From assembly GCA_035578155.1 (NCBI GenBank), contig JAPWDM010000014.1:11511501-11575500 (forward strand): a stretch of DNA of 64,000 nt. Direction: 5' to 3'. The notes under the pieces are model-generated. The model worked only from the letters and a program-made list of their open reading frames with translations, did no database searches and had not been told where the DNA came from. Positions 24,226 to 34,403 of this stretch are shown piece by piece. The DNA is from Brachynemurus nebulosus. Lineage: Eukaryota > Arthropoda > Insecta > Neuroptera > Myrmeleontidae. Numbering within the stretch: the first letter of the stretch is position 1; every line of letters begins with the position of its first letter. Position numbers and translations under genes: made by a program.

Positions 24226-25340
24226 TCTGTCGCAGCATTCTGCATAACATAGCGAATTTCCGTTTATAAAAAATAGTTTTTCTCGGAAACTAGTTGACAT
24301 AGAAAAATAGTTTAAAGACCTTTTTGATGTATTTTTTCTCCTCTTTTAAATGGTGTAAAAGAATTTCGCAAAAATTTTTGAATAAGTAGAAATTTTGGCA
24401 AAAAACTAATTCTTTGCAAGAACAAAAACCATGTTCCTGGCATCCGACGTGTCTGGCTGACGAACTCATCCAAGGGTTTGGGACTTCCAATGTTTTCACC
24501 AAATTTCGTAAAAATTGGATACTTCGTTCGAGAGTTATCGCGCGGACATATATATATATAAATTTTAGTGAATATTATTTTCGGTTTTTAGGGACCTCAA
24601 AACAAATTTCTGCCATAGTCCCGAGTTCAAGTTGCGTCATGACAGTGGCTGTAATAGCTGAATTCCATTCTGGAAATTCGCTAAAACTGTGGATAGCAGT
24701 GTGTCTGAGTGTGTCAGATACCGCTTAAGGCATTTAGTTGGTCGGTGTCGATCACCAAATGCACAACGATTGTAATGTATTGTTATATTGTTAGACCATT
24801 ATTGCTTAAACTGCACCACAGAATAATCAGAAACCAAGTTGCTATCTCTGCACTAGTGATACCAGTAGACAAAAAAACCCCTCTACTTCCCACCACTATG
24901 TTGTGTAGGTACACACTGTTTGTAGTGGTGTGGGCTTGATGTTTGCTTCTGTGTGAGTATTCACACACACAACTACACAACACGTATTATCGGACAGAGT
25001 AACGTGCAATTCAAGCAATAATGGTCTAACAATACATTACAATACATTGTGCATTCAGTGACCGACACCGACCAACTAAATGCCTTAAGCGGTATCTGAC
25101 ACACTGCTATTTAGTATTTTTACACATACGCTTAGGGCTTGAACTGCACGTTGCTCTGTCCGATAATACGTGTTGTGTAGTTCTGTGTGTGAATACTCAC
25201 ACAGAAGCAAACATCAAATCCACACCACTACAAAGAGTGTGTACCTACACAACATAGTGGTGGAAAGTAGAGGGTTTTTTTTGTCTACACTGGTATCACT
25301 AGTGCCGAGATAGCAACTTAGTTTCTGAATTATTCTGTGG
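24200..25340. repeat. Interleaved inverted repeats (A-B-A'-B')
   Basis: Arm A (about 24696-24808, plus 24200-24226 beyond the R1 insertion) is complementary to A' (25013-25140). Arm B (24816-25013) is complementary to B' (25139-25340). B lies between A and A', and A' lies between B and B'. Arms are 100-200 bp with about 90 percent identity by eye. The small ORFs here (24414-24983) are inside these repeats and not genes. Confidence 0.8.
24227..24692 (+). repeat. Dispersed repeat family R1, copy with definable ends
   Basis: Starts CCTCTGTCGCAGCATTCTGC and ends GGAAATTCGCTAAAACTGTG; inner ends AGCGAATTTCC and GGAAATTCGCT are inverted. Contains a short TA tract at 24548. The insertion interrupts the left arm of an inverted repeat whose other arm (25100-25140) is empty, which shows the boundaries. 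Confidence 0.75.
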
Positions 25341-25344
25341 TAAA

Positions 25345-27030
25345 TACGTTGCTAATTACTATTTCTCCTTGTAATATAAAATTATTTTTTAGCAATTAGC
25401 ACATTGTCGAGAAAGGCCACAGTTTTCCTATAATCAATGATTCAATATTTAATAATCATATTAGAATCTTAGCTCTAGAAACCTAGGAGGTAAGAGGGGA
25501 ACGGTTATTTTTAGCAAATTTTGAGCTATATCATTAAGCCATTTGACTAGAGTTATAAAAAAATAATATTTTTAGAATCTTTAGAGGTAGCTCTTTCAAA
25601 TAACAACTCACACGATATATTAATTAAAACTTTTTTTGGACTAAACTGATCCCCTACCATTTTTCCATATTTTTTTTTTTTTTTTTGGTCATTGATCTGT
25701 GATTTATGAATATGCGTCTCATTAAAATCTAACATTATGCTAAATTTCAAATTTCTAAGTTATATAGTTTTAAATATAAACCTCTATGACAAATGGATGG
25801 ATGGGCACTTACAAGTTTTTTTTTCTTTTAATGTACGGAACTTTAACAAATAGATAAGTTCAATTTATATAGATCTAAATTTTGAAAGTTAGTATATCTC
25901 TAACTATAAGTGGCGATCTACTTAAATGTAAACTATTTTTCTCGAATACCATAAAAACAGATTTAACATCTATTTCTTATAATTTAATGTAGAACGGTTC
26001 AACGTAAACAGATTTTGAAATTCCATTTTTTTGCAGATCTCTGGAGATCTGTTTAAGGTTCTTATGGCATGAGGGTTGACTAGAGAAAAAATAATAAAAA
26101 TTTGCGTGCAGATTCTCAAAAAGGTATTTTACCATCCTATGAAAGAACAAAAAAATTTGGTCGCTGAGAGGCGAGAAAAAAATTACCCAAGTTGAGTAAA
26201 AATACACGGGTCCTTATGGAGACATGTGAATTTTTTTGTTTCGAATTTAAAAAAAAAAAAAAATAGTTCTAATAAAGACAATTAAATAAAAAACTGATAT
26301 GATGTACTTTTTAATTTCAAATGTGTATTGATAATTCAATTGTGTATAATGAATATTGATGTATGTTTAAATACGGATAAAAATCCGCCATACACTAATA
26401 ATGTTTCACAGGCACTCGATAACATTTGAAATTAAAAAGTATAAAACTGCGTCTCGCATTAGAGAGAGGTTGTGTTTGATTGATTACTGAATTGGAGTGG
26501 CACTCGAACAAGTGATCGGTGGCCTAGTTGGTAAGGCGCTTGGCTGGTAACCAAGAGATCCGGGTTCGAGTCCCAGCCGATCCAGTTTGGTAATTTTTCA
26601 AACACTATGTCAATTTTAATTGATATGATGTAGTTTAATCAATAAAGAATCGATACTCAAAATTCAGTTGCGATCCGGTCGACTGAACTTTAGATTTTTT
26701 TGATCTAAAGTATCGAAAACGTCTAAAGTAGTAATAACATTGGCAACACTGTTATGTATTTGAAATCAAAATAATGAGAGAGGGGTTACAGTATGGAAGG
26801 TAGATATCAGGAGCACCATCTCTGTATCAAAAAGTGTCCATAGAAAGGCGTAAATAGTAGCGGCGCTACTGTAGCAAAAGGGTAAATTTAGAGAAGTAAA
26901 CAAGGAAAGAAAAACATCCGCGTTTTTATGTAATTATTGTTTTTTTTTTTTTTATTATAATTGTTACATATTATTGTTTTATTATTTTAAAAATTTTTAT
27001 AAAACTCAACACAAAAAAATCACTACGGCC
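25345..27030. other. Intergenic DNA with tRNA-like element and a 19-bp inverted repeat
   Basis: Holds the tRNA-Thr-like sequence and an exact 19-bp inverted repeat, TACTTTTTAATTTCAAATG at 26305-26323 and its complement at 26423-26441. TGATATGATGTA occurs at 26296 and again at 26619, flanking the tRNA-like block. ORFs at 25553-25750 and 25977-26207 lack coding character. Confidence 0.55.
26513..26584 (+). tRNA. tRNA-Thr-like sequence (anticodon GGT), probably a SINE head or pseudogene
   Basis: Folds as a cloverleaf: acceptor TGATCGG/CCGATCC, D stem GCCT/AGGC, anticodon stem CTTGG/CCAAG with loop CTGGTAA, T stem CCGGG/CCCAG with loop TTCGAGT, discriminator A. Both RNA polymerase III boxes are intact (TGGCCTAGTTGG and GGTTCGAGTCC). 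Two stem positions do not pair: the first acceptor pair and one T-stem pair. The anticodon GGT would read Thr, but animals normally use AGT for this box. The body resembles tRNA-Thr. The mismatches and rare anticodon make a tRNA-derived SINE or pseudogene more likely than a working gene. Confidence 0.5.
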
Positions 27031-28101
27031 GGTTTTACATTCATAATTTTAAAGGTTCTTTGACTAAAGTTACTTTTAATTTAAAGTCGACTTTATTTTT
27101 AGCATTGTTTTACAATGATGTCTGCTTACTTTTGTTAAAGGACTTTTAAGTGTTGCATGGATAAAATGAACTATGAATGATATCGTAGCCAATCTTACAT
27201 TTAAAAAAAAATAACTATAGAAACGAAAATATCAACATGATTGAATTTCAAAAAATACGCATTTCACTGGCAGTGTTCGAGCAGAAAAAAATTCTTTAAG
27301 CGCTTCAAACCGCTTCATATTGCTGACTAATTTTCTGCTTGGACAGAAATCAAGTGACATGTAGTTCTGTCTTACACCAAATTTAAATTTTACTGCGATA
27401 AATTACAAAATTCTGCCATATTGTTGTTTACTCTGATGATTCTTCAATAATATGACCTATAATGTTATCCATATTGTTTAAAATATAAAAGAAATAAGAA
27501 ATTTTCTTATGAATAACTCTTATTGAGGTTATTTTGTTTAAATATCTACGACGACATTTTGCTTTGTTATTCTTAGTAAATCGCCATTTTGCTTTAAAGC
27601 GCTTTAAAGAATTTTTTTGCTCGAACGTACCCACTGATTTCGCTACTGCCAGTGAGATTGGAATAGAAAACTACATTATTTCTTTTTAAAAGAAATTTAT
27701 CATAAATACAATGAATCATAAAAGAAATCGCAGGTAACCCAGAAATCGTTCAGCCAGTTTAACTCAAAAGGAATGTTTGATATTAAACTAAGACGTAAAA
27801 ATAATCAAAAATATTATTGAAAATAAGCAAACAAATAAAATTTTTATTTTATTCATTTAAGGTACGAATATTTTATAGAAAAATTATGCTTATAAACAAA
27901 ATTCAATGATAATAATCAGCAATAACAAATATGTTAAAGCCGACTTTAAGCAGTAAAAGTCGAGATAATTCTTACTTTAGTTTAAAGTCGACTTTTGCAC
28001 TAACGGAGCTTTAAATTTGATTGTAAAACAGTACCAAAAATAAAATTAGTTTTAAAGTTGGCTTTAGTGTTAAAGTCGGCTTTAAATGTGAATGTAAAAC
28101 C
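27031..28101. mobile_element. 1.07-kb MITE with TTAAAGTCGACTTTA motifs
   Basis: Ends GGTTTTACATTCA at 27031 and its reverse complement at 28101. The palindromic word TTTAAAGT(C)GACTTT recurs beneath both ends (27080, 27934, 27974, 28060). A second inverted pair (CACTGGCAGT...GTTCGAGCA at 27263 and its complement ending 27652) is nested inside and encloses most of the spurious ORF at 27428-27634. Confidence 0.65.
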
Positions 28102-29733
28102 AATGGAGTATTATAAGATGGAGATCTTACTTATATGGGAGGAATTGACAAAATTGGTCACAAAAATTGTACATATAAAGCTTTCTTTTTTACCACTCGT
28201 GGCGTTAATAATCCGCGAATACTGATGTGAATATAGCGAATATAGTAACATAAAACGGATAAAACAGAATGTAACTACAATACTTATTCTCAAATGGAAA
28301 CACGTCGGGACTGGGGAAGTGAGTGTTTCCATTTGAGAATCACCAATGTCGGTTGATGATATTTAATAATAAGGAAATACATAGAAATTACATATGTATG
28401 AAATAAACTCTTATAGTTTAAATTACTTTATACGGCGGATATCCAATGGTACTGACTCCGATTTTACATAGTAACGTCAACGAATTATATAATATACAAT
28501 ATAAATGATGCGACGCAAAATAAAAATTGTTAAGTTTATTTTAAAAACAATCGAAAAACCTACTTTATAACTGAGTTGAACATTGAAAAAGATTCCAGAA
28601 GATTTTATTCAAAAGCTAACAACGATAATATAGAAGCTCGCGTTTCCATTTGAGAGTGTTCCATTTGAGAATAAGTACTGTACCACTTTCGTATCGTACG
28701 AACACGAGTGCCATCTTTGATTTAGACACTTTCTTGAATACATTGAGTTTCGTCTCCTTGTCTAATCTCCATAGCTTTAATATAGGACTCAGTATCACCA
28801 CATTTAAAAAACTAAACCTCATGCCATACAACCTTAAATCACTAATATGTATATAGATCTAAATCATTTTTTCTCAAGTAAGTAGGTAGTAAGTAGGTAC
28901 CAATTTGTGGAGACAATTAGGAATAAACGTGGTTATTTTTTCGAAGTTTAACATCATAAAATACATATACTTAGCCAAGCATTTCAAAAATTCGAAAATT
29001 TTAAAATAATTGTTTAATGTACAATTATTTTGACCTTTTATCTTTTAATAATAAAAGTTCATACGTATTTGAGGTGTGCAGTTAAATAATATTATAATGA
29101 ATGTAACGGAAAATTACAAAAAATTTGTTAGAATTAGGAAAAAGTTAATGCAATATAAATATTGCACAAATAAACAGATTTTACTAAGGTGTTAAAAGTC
29201 ATTTATGAATATTAAACAATAGCCTTATTAAAATTTTATATATTATTTTTTTAATATAAAAGAATACATTAATGTTTCAAGTTTAAAAAAAAAAATGTCG
29301 ATGACCTTCATATAACTGAATTTTAATATAATTTGAAAAACATTTACAAGTGATTGAACTATCTTTTTACTATTTTTTTTTTTATAAATAAATTATTTAT
29401 AAATAACTCTATTTACAAATAAATTATTAAATCTATTTGTCTATTTATAAATAAATTATTAAATTCTTTATTATTATGCACCTGTTAAATAATTCGAAAT
29501 TGCCTCAGAAAACTTGATTTGCAACGTACGGCACGTACGGTAAGTAAGGTAAGTAACATAAGCCTTTTGACAGTTTACAGGAAATAGGAGCGTGATCCTA
29601 AAAGTAGATTGGTAATAATAAAAATTGATCTAATTGTTGAAATTTGAATAATTATTTCCTGTTTTAACACATTTCAACAAAATAATCAATTACAAGTTGC
29701 TCAGTATTGAGGAATTAAAGTTAAACAAGAAAA
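28102..29733. other. Intergenic DNA upstream of TMX2 with hairpins
   Basis: A hairpin with exact 17-bp arms (TTCTCAAATGGAAACAC) lies at 28287-28339. A third copy of the arm recurs at 28645-28677, so 28281-28303 pairs with either. 29520-29562 has ACGTACGG and GGTAAGTAA repeats. The TMX2 promoter should lie near 29600-29730; no TATA box is convincing. Confidence 0.55.
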
Positions 29734-30673
29734 ATGTCTTTTAAACATGATTTAATTGTGTTATTACAACCCTATTATTTAATTAATATACTTGTAAGTT
29801 TATCGTATATTATTGCTAAACGAATACCAATATTATGTTATTATATATTTGGAGAATCCGAAAATTGTGAATTAGATGGAGTAAGTTTTTTTTTCTTTAA
29901 ATTTATTTCTAAATATATTAGGTACAGAACATAACCTTATCTTTCTTGTAGCGAGAAACGGAAATTCTATTTTTCCTTTTAATTGTTGTAATGATACGAA
30001 CTCGTAAGGCGGGAAGTGTAACCATGATTAATTATCTGTCCTCTAGTTTTATCTATGCAAAAGTAGCAAATATATTACTTTGGTTTTACGCTGATGTACG
30101 ATTAGGCATTGTTTTTGTAATTGTATTTGTTTGTAAGTAATTTTAAAATGGCTTTTCTGAAAATAATTTTATTTTCAAATATGTATTTTTATAGTATTAG
30201 GATTTTTCTTACCGGAGCCAACATATTCTGGCCCGGAAAATGTGATTTATTTTCGTGGCCCAACAGGACTCGACGATGAATTGGTACGGGACAAACGTGT
30301 AACTTGGCTTGTAGCGTTCTACACCGTCTGGAATCCAGCGTGTGTTAATTTTGCGCCAGTATTTGCAAAATTATCCGCTGAATATAATTTGAATAACTTA
30401 AAATTTGGTAAGGTTGATATTGGACGTTTCCCGGACGTTGGACGAAAATATCATGTCTCAGATAGTCCACTAAGTAAACAGTTACCAACGTTGATACTGT
30501 TTAAAGAGGGTAAGGAAGTATTGAGACGTCCAAATGCTGATACTAAAGGAAAATTGCAAAAATTCTTGTTCTCGGAGGAAAATATTAAGGCGGCTTTTGA
30601 TTTGAACAATTTGTACACTGAATGTAAGAGTAAATTAAAAAATGTTAAAAGTATTCATGAAAAGAAAGAATAA
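29734..30673 (+). CDS. TMX2: Thioredoxin-related transmembrane protein 2 (TMX2) orthologue
   Basis: ER-membrane thioredoxin-fold protein implicated in ER redox control and calcium/mitochondria contact. Three exons: 29734-29880, 29952-30132, 30195-30673 (phases 0 and 1; donors GTAAGT, acceptors TGTAG and TATAG), 807 nt, 268 residues, against ~296 in vertebrates. The family signature is plain: ETEILFFLLIVVM, AKVANILLWF, the region from SGPENVIYF to ERDKRVTW-like, KFGKVDIGRF, SPLSKQLPTLILFKEGKE and FSEENI. Hydrophobic segments lie at about residues 7-40, 53-64 and 84-115. The redox site reads WNPAC: the first Cys of CxxC is absent, as in other TMX2 (SNDC), leaving one Cys. The C-terminus ends EKKE, lysine-rich but not a strict KKxx retention signal. 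Start chosen because it opens the conserved first exon with an AAAAATG context. Confidence 0.95.
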
Positions 30674-30713
30674 CGAGAGTTCAGGTTGTTTAGTGTGTTA
30701 CTTTTAGTCCTCT

Positions 30714-30719
30714 AATAAA
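30714..30719 (+). terminator. TMX2 polyadenylation signal AATAAA
   Basis: AATAAA 41 nt after the TMX2 stop codon, the first canonical signal downstream. Implies a very short 3' UTR. Confidence 0.65.
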
Positions 30720-31560
30720 GTATTTTGCCAAAGTTTTTATATTGATTTACCCTTTGAATACAGCAGAGTTGACAGTATTTAAAAATAAAAAAAATAAGAT
30801 ATTGAAGTTGATATAAATTTCCATAAAATATATTTTATTTTTGATTAAATTTTTATTTACGAAAAAAAAAAATTTATTACATTATCGTTCATTAAGCAAA
30901 CAAAATCATTCGCATTATGGGTAATATGATTAGAGTTGTCATAATTAATTTGTGCTATACTTGTCTATTCTGTGATAGGTAGAAAAATAAACGGTTATTG
31001 TGTTTTTCATCAGAGGTGAAAATTCTATGAGATATAAAATTATTAAATGTGATAGAAATGGCCGCCATTCTCTCATACTGTTTAGTGACCTAAACGATGT
31101 GATCTCTTAAGAAACAGAATGTCTGATTAATGAAATTACATCACGAATCGTTTTAACGGTACTTTTGAAAGTGAAAAATTTTTTTAAAAAAATTAAAAAT
31201 ATTTTTTTTTTTATTTAACTAGTTACTTATAATTTCAAACATTTTAAAAGTTTGTCAATTGACCTATTTAGAATCAAACGTCACGAATTATTGTATTCAA
31301 ATGGTTAAATTCAATTATTTAAAATAGAAGCACAAGTAGAGAAACTATCTTGAAATATGCTCGATAAGAAAGTGATTAAAAAAATTTACTGATTCTTAAC
31401 TTTGCTAATGTTGATATTATTTAGAAATTTATATAAAAATAATAAAAATCGTCGTCTTAATTCACCAATATTGTTCATATAGTTATGTAAATTACAATTA
31501 TGTAATTTGTAATTTATAAATTTTAACTTACAAAAGAGAAAAGACAATTATATGTTTATA

Positions 31561-31840
31561 CAGGGTGTAAAAAAAGTGTACTGAACTGACAGTGATAAAA
31601 ATTGATCATTTTCTTTCTGTTCCGTAAAATTTTGATTTCCCAAATGCATCTTCGAATTCATGCTTATGAAATCTTATTTTATTAAATTGACTATATCGTC
31701 TGATTTTAATTTTCATAATCATATATATTTAAGATATAATCTGGAAAAAAATATTTCAGTCGAAAAAATCGATGGGTAATGCTTTCGATAATCTGATTCG
31801 ATTATTTAATTTTTTATTATACTACTTTTTTTACATCCTA
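31561..31840. mobile_element. 280-bp MITE, CAGGGTGT ends
   Basis: Left end CAGGGTGTAAAAAAAGT and reversed right end TAGGATGTAAAAAAAGT, with TA outside both (31559-31560, 31841-31842). Fits a Tc1/mariner-derived MITE. Lies between the TMX2 and CTU2 3' ends. Confidence 0.65.
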
Positions 31841-32243
31841 TATAAAAAAATGTGCTTATTTGTTGAACGTTTTTATAAAATGTTTTGTAAATAATATTGT
31901 AAATATTTTGTTATTTTAGAAATTGAATAAAAAGTATTAAAATTAAAAGTAAACAGATATTTTTGAAAAATTGTACTATTTACCTATTGCTGGCCATGAA
32001 AAGATTACGTGCGAATCCCTAATGGTGTAATTCAAAGTTGTATTAAGTAGGATATGTCCGTATACGTCTAACTGATTGACAGAAATACATTTTATACAAA
32101 TTATATTCGCGTCACTATATTTCTTGTCAATTAGATGTATACCTACATATTTTACAGCTTCTAATTTCAAAACTAAATGTACAAGTAAGAGATTTTGTGT
32201 TGCCAATTATTGATTCAGGGAAAATTCAGTTACAAAAGAAATA

Positions 32244-32735
32244 CAGTAAAACTTCGAATAACCGTCACTCGTTTTAAGTCGTTAGTTTCTATTACTGGTC
32301 ATTGCTTAATTTAAAGAAAATGCTATCTTTAACATTGGACAATAAAGAATAAGGTTATTTTATATTGGTAACGGTATGTAGGGGTTTTAATGGTGACGCA
32401 AAGATTTCACTTACAATACCTCTGGTGGTAAAATTAATTAAATAAAATATACGTATACATTTTTAATTGATGATATAAAATTTAGTAATACAGCTTCTAA
32501 TTTAAAAAAATCAGAGGCGCTCGCGTAATCTTTGCGTCGCCAATCCTTTCTGAAATATGTAAATAAACAAACACTTACAATTAAATGGGATTTCAAAAAA
32601 ACTTTTCATGAAGTATTTTGTAAAATTAAATATATTAAATGTGTTATCAACTTATTTTCATCTCAAAGCTGGTGCCTATTCGGTTAACCGTCACAGTCCT
32701 AGTCTCAATAGTGACGGTCAGTTGAAGTATTACTG
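32244..32735. mobile_element. Pogo/Tigger-like MITE
   Basis: Left end CAGTAAAACTTCGAATAACC and reversed right end CAGTAATACTTCAACTGACC, both followed by GTCACT, with TA on each side (32242-32243, 32736-32737). These ends resemble the CAGTAGAACCTCGATTATCC type of pogo/Tigger transposons. No transposase. Confidence 0.7.
32392..32541. mobile_element. 150-bp MITE nested in the pogo-like element
   Basis: Ends GGTGACGCAAAGATT and reversed GGCGACGCAAAGATT, flanked by AAT on both sides. The same family, with TCTCTGGTGGTAAAATTA inside, occurs at 40708-40984. Confidence 0.65.
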
Positions 32736-32840
32736 TACTAATTTTTAAATTTAGTCGTCTATTCGTATCTAGATATTTCAATAATTCTGCCAGCATTTAC
32801 TGATAAAAATAATGAATCACTATTTTCATAAGATCTATAA

Positions 32841-33028
32841 GGCCGCTATTACACTATCATAGATATATGTCAAAGTTTTATTTAATCAAAGAAATATTAT
32901 CATAAGTGTAATAAGTCAACTTTTATAATATAAATTTCTGTAACCATAGTTAAAGATACTTCTTAATATTTGATCATAGATTTGATCAAAGATCTTTGAC
33001 ATATATCTATGACAATGTAATAGCGGCC
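32841..33028. mobile_element. 188-bp Tourist-like MITE (TAA duplication)
   Basis: Ends GGCCGCTATTACA and its reverse complement, flanked by TAA at 32838-32840 and 33029-33031. The subterminal pair CATAGATATATGTCAAAG is also inverted. The 3-bp TWA duplication points to PIF/Harbinger. Sits about 25 bp beyond the CTU2 polyadenylation signals. Confidence 0.8.
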
Positions 33029-33051
33029 TAATTTAAGTCTAAAATAGCTAT

Positions 33052-33064
33052 TTTATTCTTTATT
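33052..33064 (-). terminator. Two AATAAA signals downstream of CTU2
   Basis: On the minus strand AATAAA occurs at 33064-33059 and 33057-33052, about 85-95 nt after the CTU2 stop. They lie just before a MITE whose edge is at 33028. Confidence 0.5.
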
Positions 33065-33146
33065 TAAGGAAGATAATTAAAACCGCAAAATAAAGTGTCA
33101 ATATATTTAATTCAAAAAAATATGTACATAAAATTAATATTGTTTG

Positions 33147-34403
33147 TTATAATGGTTGAATATCATGAATTAAATTTCGATCTTTCATGTCTTTAAACGT
33201 CAAATTACAACCGTGACAATAGATATTCACAGAATCGTCGTCCAATGTTAATCGATTATAACTTGAATTTGCCACCATTCGACTACACTCACTTGACGCC
33301 ATCTTTGAAAATTCTGTGGCATTTACTGCTGATAATTTCTCCCTATTCAAATTATCCAGTGGCGCTGAACAGAATCGACAGATATCAACATTATCATTCG
33401 TCTTGTTGTTTTTTTCAGTTACTAATTTATCAGCGGTGCGTATTACTGTCTGAATCGTAGCGGGAAAATTTATTTGTAGATCACCAATAAAATTTTTCAT
33501 TAAATTTTGTATACTTGCGTATTCATTTGCAGTTTCACCAATATTCGGGATGTGAATGCTATCTAAATTATTGATTTTACAAAATGCTTCAACTTCTTCA
33601 TTGGTGAAATCACGCATTGGTCGTAATATTGTAACTTCGGGATCTCTTGAATCGCTGAAACCGACTTCCATCGTTACATGACTACCACGACCAAGTGCAA
33701 AACTTGCTAAGGTTTTTGTGGCAATATCGGGTGCTATATCTGGATAAAATACTAGTTTACAATGCAATAATTTTGCGATTTGTAAAATTAATTTCCGTTC
33801 TAGCGTGTTGAGAAGATCTTGCTGTGCTGTCAGTGTGGCAACATTGTGTACTAAGTTTAAAAGTGGTCCATCATTAACATTATCTAGAAATGTACTAAAA
33901 TTTTCATTAAAATTTACAACTATGCCTTCTAAATTGGCTAAAGACACCGCACATGAAATTGATGACAAAAATGCAGGCATTTTATATTGTTCAATATTTT
34001 TATAAACATTTAAACATAATTCTTTACGTGAATTTAAATCCATACATAGAATCGCACCTTTATCAATATACAGAACGTACGGATTAAACGTAAACTTTTT
34101 ATGAAATTCCATCTCAAATCCATTTTGTATAATTTTTAACATTGTACTTGTTTTCATACCACCACTGTATATCAATAGTACATTATCATTGTGTCGTAGT
34201 AAACGGGATTTTCCTAATGTTGCACGTAATTTGTGATTAGCAGAAATCTGAAAACAATTGACACAGTATGAATCTTTCCCACGTAAAACAATTGACGTAT
34301 CTTCGGAACCACATTTTAAACAATTTTGGCTTTTTGGTTCGAGTGACAATGCTTCCATATATTTGACTTCATCGTTTAAATCATCATCTAACACCGAACA
34401 CAT
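33147..34403 (-). CDS. CTU2: Cytoplasmic tRNA 2-thiolation protein 2 (CTU2/NCS2)
   Basis: Partner of CTU1/NCS6 in the cytosolic complex that thiolates U34 of tRNA-Lys, -Glu and -Gln using sulfur from URM1. Single uninterrupted ORF of 418 residues, shorter than human (515). Seen: an N-terminal CxxC pair (CLKCG at 28-32, CVNC at 47-50), the P-loop-like NVLLIYSGGMKTSTML of the adenine-nucleotide hydrolase fold at about 74-89, TLTAQQDLLNTLERKLIL, ALGRGSHVTMEVGFSD, VTILRPMRDFTNEEV, TVIRTADKLV, and C-terminal ICRFCSAPL and IYCHGC. These blocks match CTU2 in order. The ATG at 34403 opens the conserved MCxV start. The gene converges with TMX2; three MITEs lie between their 3' ends. Confidence 0.96.
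   Translation of the reverse strand: MCSVLDDDLNDEVKYMEALSLEPKSQNCLKCGSEDTSIVLRGKDSYCVNCFQISANHKLRATLGKSRLLRHNDNVLLIYSGGMKTSTMLKIIQNGFEMEFHKKFTFNPYVLYIDKGAILCMDLNSRKELCLNVYKNIEQYKMPAFLSSISCAVSLANLEGIVVNFNENFSTFLDNVNDGPLLNLVHNVATLTAQQDLLNTLERKLILQIAKLLHCKLVFYPDIAPDIATKTLASFALGRGSHVTMEVGFSDSRDPEVTILRPMRDFTNEEVEAFCKINNLDSIHIPNIGETANEYASIQNLMKNFIGDLQINFPATIQTVIRTADKLVTEKNNKTNDNVDICRFCSAPLDNLNREKLSAVNATEFSKMASSECSRMVANSSYNRLTLDDDSVNIYCHGCNLTFKDMKDRNLIHDIQPL

Noticed and set aside
24414..24983. Cluster of 66-104 residue ORFs
   Set aside because: They fall inside repeat R1 and the interleaved inverted repeats; similar frames recur in other R1 copies only as shadows.
26513..26584. Functional tRNA-Thr gene
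   Set aside because: Rare anticodon for animals and two unpaired stem positions; kept only as a tRNA-like sequence.
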